This document shows, in pieces, positions 32,467-41,406 of a stretch of DNA of 64,000 bases. Under the pieces are notes generated by a model. It made no database searches, had not been told where the DNA came from, and saw only the letters and a list, made by a program, of their open reading frames with translations. The translations under genes were made by a program, and so were the position numbers. The stretch covers positions 1 through 64,000 of the forward strand of contig JAVEDI010000093.1 of assembly GCA_030841035.1 (NCBI GenBank). Direction: 5' to 3'. Every line of letters starts with the position of its first letter. The stretch's first letter is position 1. This DNA is from Actinomycetota bacterium. GTDB lineage: Bacteria; Actinomycetota; Actinomycetes; JACCUZ01.

Positions 32467-34257
32467 GTGAAGCGTCACATCTCACTGGGGGTCGCCGCGG
32501 CGGTCTCCGCTCTGGCTCTCGTCGCGCTGTCGGTGGGCCCCACGGCGGCGGCGGACGCCAGCGCCAAGCGCAAGCCCGGAGCAGCGCTCGGCCAGGCGAA
32601 GCATCTCGTGGTCATCTACGAGGAGAACCACAGCTTCGACAACCTCTACGGCGGCTGGGGCAGCGTCAACGGCGACCACGTCGTGGGCCGTGCGGATGCG
32701 ACACCGTCGCACACGACCCAGGTGTCGCAGACCGGCTCGCCCTACAGCTGCGTGATGCAGAACGACGTCAACCTCACGTCGCCGCCGCTGGCCGCCCTGG
32801 CCGGTTGCAGCCCCGGCACGGTCGTGTTCCCGGACGGAACCTCGACGTCGTACTCCAGCCGTTTCACCAACGGCCCGTTCCGCATCGACAACTTCATCAA
32901 GCCGGCCGACCGGACGTGTCCGCCGTTGAACAACCTCTTCGCGTTCCCCAACGGCGTGGACAAGAACAACCCGCCGCCCGGTGCACGAGCGGGTGGTTGC
33001 ACCCGCGACCTGGTGCACAAGTTCTACCAGGAGATCTACCAGCTCAACGGCGGGCGCCAGAACCGCTACGTCACCGGCAGCGACGCCGTGGGCCTGAGCA
33101 TGGGCTTCTACGACACGCGGCAGCTGCCGATCTATCGCTACCTGCACGGCAGGAAGGCACCCAAGTACGTCATCGCCGACCACTTCTTCCAGGCGGCGTT
33201 CGGCGGCTCCTACCTCAACCACCAGTATCTCGTCGCGGCGCAGCCGCCGCTCTGGTCGGCCGCACCGGCTTCCGCCCACGCGGTGCTCGACAGCGCCGGC
33301 GGCGTACATGCCTACCCGCTCTACAAGCCGACCGGTGCCGTGGTCGACGGCAACGTCACGCAGGTGTGCGGCGCAGGGTCGGCAGCCAACCGGTTGGCGT
33401 GCGGCGACTGGACGGTCAACACGTCGCTGCCCGCGCTCCAGCCGACGTCCAACTACGCGCCGAAGATCCCCATGATCGATGACACGACGCGGGCGATGAA
33501 CATCGGCGACCGGATGTCCGACGCGGGAGTCAGCTGGGCGTGGTACTCCGGCGGCTGGGACAACGCGGCCGGCAAGGTGCGCGGCCGGGGTTACACCAAC
33601 GGGCCCGGCCCGACCTGCTCCGACCCCGACTCGACGCCCGCGCCGGCCGACGCGAACGGCACCAACGCCGGCTACCCGTTCTGCCCGCACCGCACCTTCC
33701 AGCAGCACCACCAGCCGCTGGCCTACTTCGCGCGCTACGGACCAGGGACCCCCGGCCGCGCCAAGCACCTCAAGGACGAGAAGGACTTCCTGTTCCAGGC
33801 CGCCCACGGTCGGCTGCCCAAGGTGAGCTTCATCAAGCCGCTGGGCGAGGAGAACGAGCACCCCGGCTACGCCAGCGAGCCCAACGGCAGCGACCACCTC
33901 GTGCAGCTCATCAAGGCGATCCAGAGGGGGCCGCAGGCCAAGAACACGCTGATCGTCGTCGCCTACGACGAGTTCGGCGGGACCTGGGACCACGTCTCGC
34001 CGCCCGGCATGGGACGGACCAAGGGTGCGCACGACCAGTTCGGTCCGGGCACCCGCATCCCCGCGCTGCTCATCGGCAAGCCGCTCACGCGCTCGGGCGT
34101 CGACCACACGGTCTACGACACGACGTCGATCATGGCCACGATCGAGCACGCGTTCGGTCTCAAGCCGGTCGCTCACCCGGCCGGGGTCGTGCCGCGCGAC
34201 AGCCGGGTCGCCGACCTGCGCAAGGCGATCTCGCTGAGACCACGCACCAAGCGCTAG
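32467..34257 (+). CDS. Secreted phosphoesterase (acid phosphatase / phospholipase C superfamily)
   Basis: 596 residues, GTG start with GAGGAGGA upstream. A signal peptide covers about residues 1-28 ([20 protein letters not shown] ... TAAA), so the protein is exported. The catalytic N-terminal motif of the PF04185 family, [13 protein letters not shown], carries the metal-binding Glu and Asn. The second half holds [14 protein letters not shown] and GTRIPALLI, also family hallmarks with metal-binding Asp and His. It likely hydrolyses phosphate esters outside the cell; the substrate is unknown. It lies alone between glmS and acpS, both cytosolic housekeeping genes, so it may be an insertion relative to related genomes. 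Confidence 0.85.
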   Translation: MKRHISLGVAAAVSALALVALSVGPTAAADASAKRKPGAALGQAKHLVVIYEENHSFDNLYGGWGSVNGDHVVGRADATPSHTTQVSQTGSPYSCVMQNDVNLTSPPLAALAGCSPGTVVFPDGTSTSYSSRFTNGPFRIDNFIKPADRTCPPLNNLFAFPNGVDKNNPPPGARAGGCTRDLVHKFYQEIYQLNGGRQNRYVTGSDAVGLSMGFYDTRQLPIYRYLHGRKAPKYVIADHFFQAAFGGSYLNHQYLVAAQPPLWSAAPASAHAVLDSAGGVHAYPLYKPTGAVVDGNVTQVCGAGSAANRLACGDWTVNTSLPALQPTSNYAPKIPMIDDTTRAMNIGDRMSDAGVSWAWYSGGWDNAAGKVRGRGYTNGPGPTCSDPDSTPAPADANGTNAGYPFCPHRTFQQHHQPLAYFARYGPGTPGRAKHLKDEKDFLFQAAHGRLPKVSFIKPLGEENEHPGYASEPNGSDHLVQLIKAIQRGPQAKNTLIVVAYDEFGGTWDHVSPPGMGRTKGAHDQFGPGTRIPALLIGKPLTRSGVDHTVYDTTSIMATIEHAFGLKPVAHPAGVVPRDSRVADLRKAISLRPRTKR

Positions 34258-34352
34258 GGCTGCACCGCGCGCCAGGGAGGCCGTCGGCAGCACGCCGGCG
34301 GCCTCCCGTCTCGGCGAGGCAGGCCGCGCTGTCCCGGGCCGGCGGGCCGTGC

Positions 34353-34358
34353 CAGGCT
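34353..34358 (+). promoter_or_regulatory. -10-like element of acpS
   Basis: CAGGCT lies 6 nt before GTG 34365, with no Shine-Dalgarno sequence. Weak match, but the spacing equals that of other leaderless candidates here. Confidence 0.3.
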
Positions 34359-34364
34359 GTTGCC

Positions 34365-34724
34365 GTGATCATCGGGGTCGGCATCGACGTCGTCGACGTG
34401 GCACGCTTCGGCGCCGCCCTCGAGCGCACGCCCGCGCTGCGCGAGCGGCTGTTCACCGAACGGGAGCGCGACCTGCCGCTGGCCTCCCTGGCCGCCCGGT
34501 TCGCCGCGAAGGAGGCCCTCGCCAAGGCGCTGGGCGCGCCCGTGGGTCTGCAGTGGCACGACGCGGAGGTGCACCGCGGCCGGGACGGCCGGCCCCGCCT
34601 GGAGCTGACCGGCACCGTGGCGCAGCGCGCGCAGGAGCTCGGCGCCGCACGCAGCCACCTGTCGCTCAGCCACGACGCCGGCATCGCCTCGGCGGTCGTC
34701 GTGCTGGAGGACGCGCGGCCGTGA
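34365..34724 (+). CDS. acpS: Holo-[acyl-carrier-protein] synthase
   Basis: 119 residues from GTG 34365 ([15 protein letters not shown]). The Mg-binding Asp8 of GVGID and the Glu of [14 protein letters not shown] are intact. [16 protein letters not shown] near the C-terminus is also conserved. It transfers 4'-phosphopantetheine to acyl carrier protein. The stop overlaps nnr (GTGA), starting a compact run nnr-alr-hydrolase-udg-tsaE. Confidence 0.96.
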   Translation: MIIGVGIDVVDVARFGAALERTPALRERLFTERERDLPLASLAARFAAKEALAKALGAPVGLQWHDAEVHRGRDGRPRLELTGTVAQRAQELGAARSHLSLSHDAGIASAVVVLEDARP

Positions 34725-36130
34725 GGCGGGCCTACGACGTCGCGACGGTGCGGGCCGCGGAGACCCGGGCGAGGGCCGCTCTGCCGGAGGGTGCGCTCAT
34801 GCAGCGGGCGGCCGCGGGCCTTGCCGGGTCCGTGGCCCGCCTGCTCCCCAGGGTCTACGGCGCCCGCATCCTGCTGCTGGTGGGGTCGGGCGACAACGGC
34901 GGTGACGCCCTCTACGCCGGCGCGCGCCTCGCCGCCCGCGGCGCCCGCGTCGACGCACTGCTGCTGGGCTCGCAGGCCCACGAGACCGGCCTGGGCGCGT
35001 TGCTGAGGGCCGGAGGCCGCGTCGTCGACGCGGAGTCCGTCCCGGTGGTGCCGGGACAGGTGGTGCTGGACGGGATCGTCGGCATCGGCGGCCGCGGCGG
35101 CCTGCGTGAGCCGGCCGCGACGATCGTGGCGGGACTGCCCGCCGACTGCCTCGTCGTGGCGGTCGACGTACCCAGCGGCGTGGACGCCGACACCGGTGAG
35201 GTGTCCGGCCGGGCGGTGCGCGCCGACGTCACGGTCACCTTCGGCGGCCTGAAGCCCGGGCTGCTGGTCGACCCGGGTGCCGAGCGCGCCGGGGTGGTCG
35301 AGCTGGTCGACATCGGGCTCGACCTGCCCGAGCAGGCGCCCGTCGAGTGCCTCGACGCGGCGGCCGTTCGCGCGCGGCTGCCGCACCCGTCGCGCGACAC
35401 CGACAAGTACCGCCGCGGGGTGCTCGGAGTGGCCGCCGGCTCCCAGCAGTACACCGGGGCGGCCGTCCTGTGCACCGGGGCCGCCGTGCGCTGCGGTGCG
35501 GGGATGGTGCGCTACGTCGGGGCCGAGGAGCCTGCCGCCCTGGTGCGCGCCCGGTGGCCGGAGGTGGTGGTGGGGCCGGGCCGGGTGCAGGCCTGGGCGG
35601 TCGGCTCCGGCGGCGGCGGCGACGCGGCGGACCGGCTGGCGCAGGCCCTGGAGGACGGCGTGCCGCTCGTCGTGGACGCCGACGCGCTGCCGGCCTTCGC
35701 CCGGGCGGGCGGCAGCCGCGGGGCCGCTCTGCTGACCCCGCACGCGGGGGAGCTGGCCCGGCTGCTCGGGGTCGAGCGCGCCGACGTCGAGGCGCGACGT
35801 CTGGAGCACGCCCGCCGGGCCGCCGCCGAGCTGGACGCCGTGGTGCTGCTGAAGGGCTCGACCACGGTCGTCGCCCGCCCCGACGGCCGGGTGCGGGTCA
35901 ACCCGACGGGTACGCCGGCGCTGGGCACCGCCGGGTCGGGCGACGTGCTCGCCGGCCTGTGCGGGGCCCTCCTGGCGGGCGGGCTGGACCCCTTCGACGC
36001 CGGCTCGGTAGGCGCCTGGCTGCACGGGCTCGCCGGTCGGCTCAGCGCGGACGGCGGGGCGCCCGTGTCGGCGTACAGCGTGCTGGAGGCGCTGCCCGCG
36101 GCCTTCCGTGCCGTCGCCGCGACCGGTTGA
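34721..36130 (+). CDS. nnr: Bifunctional NAD(P)H-hydrate epimerase / ADP-dependent dehydratase
   Basis: 469 residues, GTG overlapping the acpS stop. The N-terminal YjeF-N epimerase half has [17 protein letters not shown] and [14 protein letters not shown]. The C-terminal ribokinase-like dehydratase half has [13 protein letters not shown] and [19 protein letters not shown], with the catalytic Asp in GSGD. It repairs hydrated NADH and NADPH. The pairing acpS-nnr-alr is usual in actinobacteria. Both halves look functional. Confidence 0.95.
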   Translation: MRRAYDVATVRAAETRARAALPEGALMQRAAAGLAGSVARLLPRVYGARILLLVGSGDNGGDALYAGARLAARGARVDALLLGSQAHETGLGALLRAGGRVVDAESVPVVPGQVVLDGIVGIGGRGGLREPAATIVAGLPADCLVVAVDVPSGVDADTGEVSGRAVRADVTVTFGGLKPGLLVDPGAERAGVVELVDIGLDLPEQAPVECLDAAAVRARLPHPSRDTDKYRRGVLGVAAGSQQYTGAAVLCTGAAVRCGAGMVRYVGAEEPAALVRARWPEVVVGPGRVQAWAVGSGGGGDAADRLAQALEDGVPLVVDADALPAFARAGGSRGAALLTPHAGELARLLGVERADVEARRLEHARRAAAELDAVVLLKGSTTVVARPDGRVRVNPTGTPALGTAGSGDVLAGLCGALLAGGLDPFDAGSVGAWLHGLAGRLSADGGAPVSAYSVLEALPAAFRAVAATG

Positions 36131-36188
36131 GCCGGCCGACACGCCCTCGCTTGCGGGTCCGCCTGGCGGCGGCGGGGCGGCGGGTTGG

Positions 36189-36194
36189 CAGACT
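36189..36194 (+). promoter_or_regulatory. -10-like element of alr
   Basis: CAGACT lies exactly 6 nt before GTG 36201. No ribosome-binding site is seen, so leaderless initiation is plausible. Confidence 0.4.
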
Positions 36195-36200
36195 TGGCGG

Positions 36201-37343
36201 GTGACGCCGCGCCTGCACGCCCACGCCCGGGTCGACCTGTCGGCGATCCGGGACAACGTGGCCGCGCTGCGCAGCCGGACAGGGGCCGCCGAGGTGATGG
36301 CGGTCGTGAAGGCGGACGGCTACGGCCACGGACTGCTGCCCAGCGCCCGGGCGGCGCTGGCCGGTGGTGCCACCTGGCTCGGCACCGCCCTGCTCGAGGA
36401 GGCCCTGGCGCTGCGCGCGGCCGGGCTCACCGGCCCGCGCGTGCTGGCCTGGCTGATGGGGCCGGGTGAGCGCCTCGCCGACGCGCTGGCCGCCGACGTC
36501 GACCTGTCTGCCAACGCGTCGTGGCTGCTGGAGGAGATCGCCGACGCCGCGCGTCGCCACGGCCGGCCGGCGCGGGTGCACCTCAAGGTCGACACGGGTC
36601 TGGCGCGCGCCGGCGCCACCCCCGAGGACTGGCCCCAGGTGGTCGAGGACGCCGCGAAGCTGCAGGCCGAGGGGCTGCTGCGCGTCGTGGGCGTGTGGTC
36701 GCACCTCGCCTACGCGGACGCACCGGGGCACGCCACGATCGCGCGCCAGGCCCGGGTGTTCGCGCAGGCCCTCGAGGTCGCCGCGGCCGCGGGGCTGCGG
36801 CCCGAGGTACGCCACCTGGCCAACTCCGCCGCCACGCTGACCGCCCCGCAGCAGCACTTCGACCTGGTCCGTCCGGGCCTGGCCGTCTACGGCCTCTCGC
36901 CGGTGCCGGAGCTGGCTTCGCCGGCCGAGCTCGGGCTGCGGCCGGCCATGACGCTCGCCGCGTCGCTGGTGCTGGTCAAGCGCGTCCCGGCGGGCAGCGG
37001 CGTGTCCTACGGCCACGTCTACACGACCGAGGCGGAGACGACCCTGGGCCTGGTGCCGCTCGGCTACGCCGACGGTGTGCCGCGGGCCGCGGGCAACGTC
37101 GGGCCGGTGCTCGCCGCGGGCCGGCGGCGCACCGTGGCCGGTCGGGTCTGCATGGACCAGCTGGTCCTCGACCTGGGCGACGACGCCGCAGCGGTCGGCG
37201 ACGAGGTGCTGCTCTTCGGGCCCGGTGACCGCGGTGAGCCCACCGCGCAGGACTGGGCCGAGGCGACGGGGACCATCTCCTACGAGATCGTCACGCGGCT
37301 GGGGCCGCGTGTCCCGCGCGTCTACACGGGCGACGGCGCATGA
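36201..37343 (+). CDS. alr: Alanine racemase
   Basis: 380 residues from GTG 36201. PLP-binding Lys37 lies in VMAVVKADGYGHG. The second-domain catalytic Tyr region (SGVSYGHVYTTE) and RVCMDQLVLDLG are present. It supplies D-Ala for peptidoglycan. The frame is open upstream to 36108, but residues before GTG 36201 are not racemase-like and a -10-like box lies 6 nt before it. The stop overlaps the next gene (ATGA). Confidence 0.96.
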   Translation: MTPRLHAHARVDLSAIRDNVAALRSRTGAAEVMAVVKADGYGHGLLPSARAALAGGATWLGTALLEEALALRAAGLTGPRVLAWLMGPGERLADALAADVDLSANASWLLEEIADAARRHGRPARVHLKVDTGLARAGATPEDWPQVVEDAAKLQAEGLLRVVGVWSHLAYADAPGHATIARQARVFAQALEVAAAAGLRPEVRHLANSAATLTAPQQHFDLVRPGLAVYGLSPVPELASPAELGLRPAMTLAASLVLVKRVPAGSGVSYGHVYTTEAETTLGLVPLGYADGVPRAAGNVGPVLAAGRRRTVAGRVCMDQLVLDLGDDAAAVGDEVLLFGPGDRGEPTAQDWAEATGTISYEIVTRLGPRVPRVYTGDGA

Positions 37344-38419
37344 GCCGGCTCGCGCGGATGCCGACCTGGGGCAAGCGGGCCGCGCTCGTGGCGGGCGCTG
37401 CGGGGGTGGTGGCGGCGGGCGCGGCGGTCGGGCTCGCCGCCGAACGCTACGCGGTGGGCCGGTCGTTCCGCGGCGAGGATCCCGAGGCCGACGAGCCGCT
37501 GGGGGCGCTGCGCGGCCGCGTCGTGCCGGTCCGCGCCAGCGACGGCGTCGCGCTGCACGTGGAGGTCGACGAAGCGGGTGACCCCGCACCGGTCACGGTC
37601 ATCTTCAGCCACGGCCTGGCCCTCGACCAGGGCAGCTGGCACTACCAGCGGCGCGACCTCGGCGACGTCGGCCGGCTGGTGTTCTGGGACCAGCGCGGGC
37701 ACGGTCGCTCGGGGCGCGGGGACCCGGACCACGCCACGATCGACCAGCTGGGCCGCGACCTGCACGCGGTGCTGGAGGCGAGCGCGCCGACCGGGCCGGT
37801 CGTGCTGATCGGCCACTCGATGGGCGGCATGACGATCATGGCCCTCGCCGAGCAGCACCCCGAGCTGTTCGGTGGCCGGATCATCGGCGTGGCGCTGGTG
37901 GCGACGTCGCCGGGACGGCTGGCGGAGGTGGGGCTCGGGGTGCCCGCGGCCGCCGGTCGGGCGCTGCGCAAGGTCGCCCCCCGGGCGCTCGCGGTGCTCA
38001 ACCGCCGCCCGGACATCGTGGCCCGCGGCCGCAGTCTCGGTGGCGACCTGCAGTTCGTGCTGACCAAGCGCTACTCGTTCGCGACCGACGTGCCGCCGTC
38101 GCTGACGCGCTTCGTCGCCCGCATGCACGAGCAGACGCCGCTGGACGTGCTCGCCGAGCTGTTCCCCGCCTTCGACGCGCATGACAAGCTCGACGCGCTC
38201 GGCGTGCTCGACGGGGTCGAGACCCTCGTGCTGGGCGGGGAGCAGGACCTGATGACACCCGCCGACCACAGCCGCGACATCGCCGCTCGGCTGCCGGGCG
38301 CCGAGCTGGTGGTCATGCCCGACACCGGGCACATGCTGATGCTCGAGCACCACGACGTGGTGACCGAGCACCTGCGTGACTTCGTGGGGCGTGCCCTGCG
38401 CGGCGCGGAGCCAGGATGA
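37340..38419 (+). CDS. Alpha/beta hydrolase with N-terminal membrane anchor
   Basis: 359 residues, overlapping alr by 4 bases. An N-terminal hydrophobic segment (about 14-34, Ala/Val/Gly-rich) is probably a membrane anchor. The hydrolase fold has the nucleophile elbow GHSMGG, the acid in LGGEQDLMTP and the His in PDTGHMLMLEH, a complete triad. HGLALDQGSWHYQ is the oxyanion-side HG motif. Substrate unknown. Location in the alr-nnr run suggests cell-envelope or housekeeping use, by inference only. Confidence 0.85.
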   Translation: MSRLARMPTWGKRAALVAGAAGVVAAGAAVGLAAERYAVGRSFRGEDPEADEPLGALRGRVVPVRASDGVALHVEVDEAGDPAPVTVIFSHGLALDQGSWHYQRRDLGDVGRLVFWDQRGHGRSGRGDPDHATIDQLGRDLHAVLEASAPTGPVVLIGHSMGGMTIMALAEQHPELFGGRIIGVALVATSPGRLAEVGLGVPAAAGRALRKVAPRALAVLNRRPDIVARGRSLGGDLQFVLTKRYSFATDVPPSLTRFVARMHEQTPLDVLAELFPAFDAHDKLDALGVLDGVETLVLGGEQDLMTPADHSRDIAARLPGAELVVMPDTGHMLMLEHHDVVTEHLRDFVGRALRGAEPG

Positions 38420-39045
38420 TCCTCGACCCGGCGCAGGTGGCGCCCGCGGCGCGCACCTGGCAGGAGCTGACCGGCCTGGTCCGTGGCTGCACCGCATGCC
38501 CCGAGCTCGTGGCCAGCCGTACGACGGTGGTGGCCGGCGCGCTGCCCGACGGCGTCCCGGCAGCCGACGTGCTGCTCATCGGCGAGGCCCCCGGGGCGCA
38601 GGAGGACGAGGCAGGGGTGCCGTTCGTCGGGCGCTCGGGCCAACTGCTCGACTCGCTGCTGCACGAGATCGGCCTGCCTCGCCAGCGCGTCGCCGTGACC
38701 AACGTGCTCAAGTGCCGGCCCCCCGGCAACCGCAAGCCGCGCCGGGTCGAGGTCGGCCGCTGCCGGCCGTGGCTGGCCCGGCAGATCGAGCTGGCCGATC
38801 CGCGCGTGCTGGTCGCGCTCGGCGGCACGGCGACGGAGTGGTTCTTCGGCGCGGGCGCGCGGATCGCGGCGCTGCGCGTCACGGTCCACCACTGGCAGGG
38901 CCGGTCGCTCGTCGTGACCTACCACCCGTCGGCCGCGATCCGCTTCGGGCCTCGCGGCGCGCCCGTCGCGGCTTTGCGCGAGGACCTGCGCACCGTCGCG
39001 CGTCTCGTGCCCCCCGCGGCGGGCGGGCCGGCCGGCGATGAGTGA
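38416..39045 (+). CDS. Family 4-type uracil-DNA glycosylase (iron-sulfur)
   Basis: 209 residues, ATG overlapping the hydrolase stop. Four Cys that bind a [4Fe-4S] cluster fit the family spacing: Cys25, Cys28, Cys100 and Cys116. Motif 1 is GEAPGAQEDE, and the second motif is YHPSAAIRFG with the conserved His. It removes uracil from DNA. The 3' end overlaps the next gene by 8 bases. Confidence 0.9.
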   Translation: MILDPAQVAPAARTWQELTGLVRGCTACPELVASRTTVVAGALPDGVPAADVLLIGEAPGAQEDEAGVPFVGRSGQLLDSLLHEIGLPRQRVAVTNVLKCRPPGNRKPRRVEVGRCRPWLARQIELADPRVLVALGGTATEWFFGAGARIAALRVTVHHWQGRSLVVTYHPSAAIRFGPRGAPVAALREDLRTVARLVPPAAGGPAGDE

Positions 39046-39976
39046 CGGCGCGCTGCCGACGGGCTGGGTGCTGCGTGCCGCGGCGGTGTCCGACGCGCCC
39101 GCGGTGCTCGCCGTGACCCGCGCCGCCTTCGCCGGCCAGGAGACGCTCGACCCGCCGTCGGGTGCCACCCTCGAGACCCTCGAGGACGTCGCCGCCTCGT
39201 TGGCGCAGCACGGCGGGCACCTGGTGCTCGACGCCGCCGGCGAGGTCGCGGCCGCCGCCCGCTTCGAGGAACGCGACGGAGGTCTGTGGCTGCGCCGGGT
39301 CGCGGTGCGCCCGCAGCTGCGCGGCCTGGGGCTCGTCGGCGTGCTGCTCGAGGCCACCGAGGCCGAGGCCGCCCGGCGGGGCTACCGGGTGCTGCACGCC
39401 GGTGTCCGCAAGCCGCTCGTCGCGAACGTCGCCTACTGGCGGCGGCGCGGCTTCCACGTCGTCGAGGACCACGGCTTCTGGTTGGGCCTGACCCGCGCGC
39501 TCCCGGTCGCCGTGACCCTGGCGACGGCCGAGGACACGCGGACCCTCGGCAGCCGCCTGGCCACGGTCGTGCAGGCCGGTGACCTCCTGCTGCTCACCGG
39601 CGACCTCGGGGCGGGCAAGACGACCTTGACCCAGGGCCTCGGCGAGGGGCTCGGTGTCCGTGGTCCCGTGACCTCGCCGACCTTCGTCATCAGCCGGGTG
39701 CACCCCTCGCTCACGGGCGGCCCGGCGCTGGTGCACGTCGACGCCTACCGGTTGGGCGACCTGAACGAGGTGGACGACCTGGACCTGGACGCCTCGCTCG
39801 AGGACTCGGTCACGGTCGTGGAATGGGGCGGGGGCAAGGTCGAGGGCCTCACCGACGACCGGCTGGAGGTCGTCGTACGGCGTCCGGTTGCCGACCAGGA
39901 CGACGAGACCCGCACCGTCCTGCTGCGCGGCATCGGCGCCCGCTGGGCGGCCGTCGACCTCTCGGCCGTGGCCTGA
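39038..39976 (+). CDS. tsaE: GNAT acetyltransferase-TsaE fusion
   Basis: 312 residues. Residues 1-153 form a GNAT domain (motif A near VAVRPQLRGLGLVGVLL, 88-104; YWRRRGFHVVEDHGF at the end). Residues 158-312 are TsaE: Walker A GDLGAGKTT (188-196), SPTF (213-216), HVDAYRL (233-239). TsaE is the ATPase that resets the TsaBD complex in t6A37 tRNA modification. TsaE is normally a stand-alone ~150-residue protein, so the GNAT part is extra. tsaB, rimI and tsaD lie 1.4-4.5 kb downstream across a divergent MFS gene. The reading frame is continuous with no sign of error. Confidence 0.93.
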   Translation: MSDGALPTGWVLRAAAVSDAPAVLAVTRAAFAGQETLDPPSGATLETLEDVAASLAQHGGHLVLDAAGEVAAAARFEERDGGLWLRRVAVRPQLRGLGLVGVLLEATEAEAARRGYRVLHAGVRKPLVANVAYWRRRGFHVVEDHGFWLGLTRALPVAVTLATAEDTRTLGSRLATVVQAGDLLLLTGDLGAGKTTLTQGLGEGLGVRGPVTSPTFVISRVHPSLTGGPALVHVDAYRLGDLNEVDDLDLDASLEDSVTVVEWGGGKVEGLTDDRLEVVVRRPVADQDDETRTVLLRGIGARWAAVDLSAVA

Positions 39977-39985
39977 CGGCAGGTG

Positions 39986-41251
39986 TCAGGCCGCGCGGCT
40001 CGGTTCGCTGTGCCGGGGCTGCGCACGGCGGGCGCGGCGCTCGAGACCGTAGGACAGCGCCAGCACCACCAGTCCGCCGGCGGCCAGCCCCGCACCCACC
40101 ACGGCCGGCGCCGTGTAGCCCAGACCTGCGGCGATGACCAGCCCACCGAGCCAGGCACCCAGGGCGTTGCCGACGTTCAACGCGCTGTGGTTCAGGGCCG
40201 CCCCGATGGACTTGCCCTCCCGCGCGACGTCCATCAGCCGCGAGATCAGAGCCGGGATCATCGCGCCGGACGCGAGGGGCAGCAGGAACAACGTCACCAC
40301 CGCTGGGACCAACGCGTGCGCGGTCACCGTGAAGGACAGCAGGACGACGATGACCGCCACCAGGCCGCCGGCCAGGGTGCGACCCACCGACCAGTCGGCG
40401 AGCCGGCCGCCGATGACGTTGCCCAGGGTCATGCCCGAGCCGAAGACCGCGAGCACGAGGGGGACGGTCGCCGCACGGGCACCCGAGACCTCGGTGAGGG
40501 TCGGGGTGATGTAGCTGTAGACGGCGAACAGCCCGCCGAAGCCGATGGAGCCGAGCGCCAGGGTGAGCCAGACCTGCGGGCGGCGCAGCGCCGTGAGCTC
40601 CTGGCGGGGTCCGGCCCCGCGGCTGGCGGCGACCCGCGGCACCCCCAGCTCGAGCGCCACCAGCGTGACCACGCCGATCACGACGACCGTGGCGTAGGCG
40701 CTGCGCCAGCCGAAGGTCTGGCCGAGCAGGGTCGCGAGCGGCACGCCGACGATGTTGGCGATGGTGAGGCCCATGATCGTCATGGAGATGGCGCGGGCCC
40801 GGCGCTGCGGCGGCACCAGCGAGGCAGCGACCAGGGCGCAGGTGCCGAAGTACGCCCCATGGGGCAGGCCGCTCGCGAACCGGGCCGCGACGAACAGGCC
40901 GAACGTCGGCGCGGCGGCCGACGCCAGGTTGGCCAGCGTGATGGCGGCCATCAGCGCGAGCAGCAGCCGCTTGCGGGGCAGCCGCGAGCCCAGGATGGCG
41001 AAGACCGGGGCGCCCACCACGACACCGAGGGCGTACGCCGTGATGGCGTGGCCCGCCGTCGGGATCGAGACGCCCAGGCCGGTGGCGATGTCCGGCAGCA
41101 CGCCCATGCTCGCGAACTCGGTGGTGCCGATCGCGAAGCCGCCGAGCGCGAGGGCGAGCAGGCTGACCGAGACCCGCACGTGGCGGGCCCGGACCTGGTT
41201 GGTGGGACGAGTGCTCGGATGGGCAGCGGCGTCGAGCTGACCCGTGGTCAA
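39986..41251 (-). CDS. MFS transporter, DHA1-type drug or sugar efflux
   Basis: 421 residues from TTG 41251. This start has AGGAGG 8 nt upstream and is preferred over longer reading frames that run through the promoter. Twelve hydrophobic segments are expected; GFAIGTTEFASMGVLPDIA (TM1) and GLTIANIVGVPLATLLGQ (motif C of antiporters) place it near the AraJ/Bcr-like proton antiporters. It probably exports a small molecule. It is convergent with tsaE (9-bp gap) and divergent from tsaB, with a perfect palindrome in its promoter. Confidence 0.88.
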   Translation of the reverse strand: MTTGQLDAAAHPSTRPTNQVRARHVRVSVSLLALALGGFAIGTTEFASMGVLPDIATGLGVSIPTAGHAITAYALGVVVGAPVFAILGSRLPRKRLLLALMAAITLANLASAAAPTFGLFVAARFASGLPHGAYFGTCALVAASLVPPQRRARAISMTIMGLTIANIVGVPLATLLGQTFGWRSAYATVVVIGVVTLVALELGVPRVAASRGAGPRQELTALRRPQVWLTLALGSIGFGGLFAVYSYITPTLTEVSGARAATVPLVLAVFGSGMTLGNVIGGRLADWSVGRTLAGGLVAVIVVLLSFTVTAHALVPAVVTLFLLPLASGAMIPALISRLMDVAREGKSIGAALNHSALNVGNALGAWLGGLVIAAGLGYTAPAVVGAGLAAGGLVVLALSYGLERRARRAQPRHSEPSRAA

Positions 41252-41324
41252 GGAACGGTCCTCCTGTGAGCTGGCGGGGGTCGTCGTGCACGCCACCTCG
41301 TCGGGACGCACCCGGGTCCAGTGT

Positions 41325-41352
41325 CGACTACCGGTGTTACACCGGTGGCCAA
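41325..41352 (-). promoter_or_regulatory. Promoter of the MFS gene with embedded operator
   Basis: On the minus strand TTGGCC (41352-41347) and TAGTCG (41330-41325) are 16 bp apart. The spacer is almost exactly a perfect inverted repeat: ACCGGTGT, one central base, ACACCGGT (41330-41346). This is the geometry of a TetR- or MerR-type operator. The regulator is not in this window. Confidence 0.55.
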
Positions 41353-41394
41353 GCCGATTGCGGTCCCGTGAATTCCCGGCCACCGCTCGCGGGC

Positions 41395-41400
41395 TAGCCT
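41395..41400 (+). promoter_or_regulatory. -10-like element of tsaB (leaderless)
   Basis: TAGCCT lies exactly 6 nt before GTG 41407; TTCCCG 16 bp upstream is a weak -35. No Shine-Dalgarno sequence. Confidence 0.5.
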
Positions 41401-41406
41401 CGCGTC

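Noticed and set aside
29243-32485. Very long minus-strand open frame antisense to glmM and glmS
   Set aside because: It mirrors the third-position GC of two real genes. Its translation is Arg/Asp/Val/His-rich with no domain, and glmM and glmS are certain. The long antisense frames over fusA (2939-5191), tuf (5086-6834) and groEL (47551-49368) were rejected for the same reason.
39983-41269. Plus-strand open frame opposite the MFS gene
   Set aside because: Composition is Arg/Gly/Gln/Asp-rich without hydrophobic segments or motifs, while the minus strand gives a clean 12-helix transporter.
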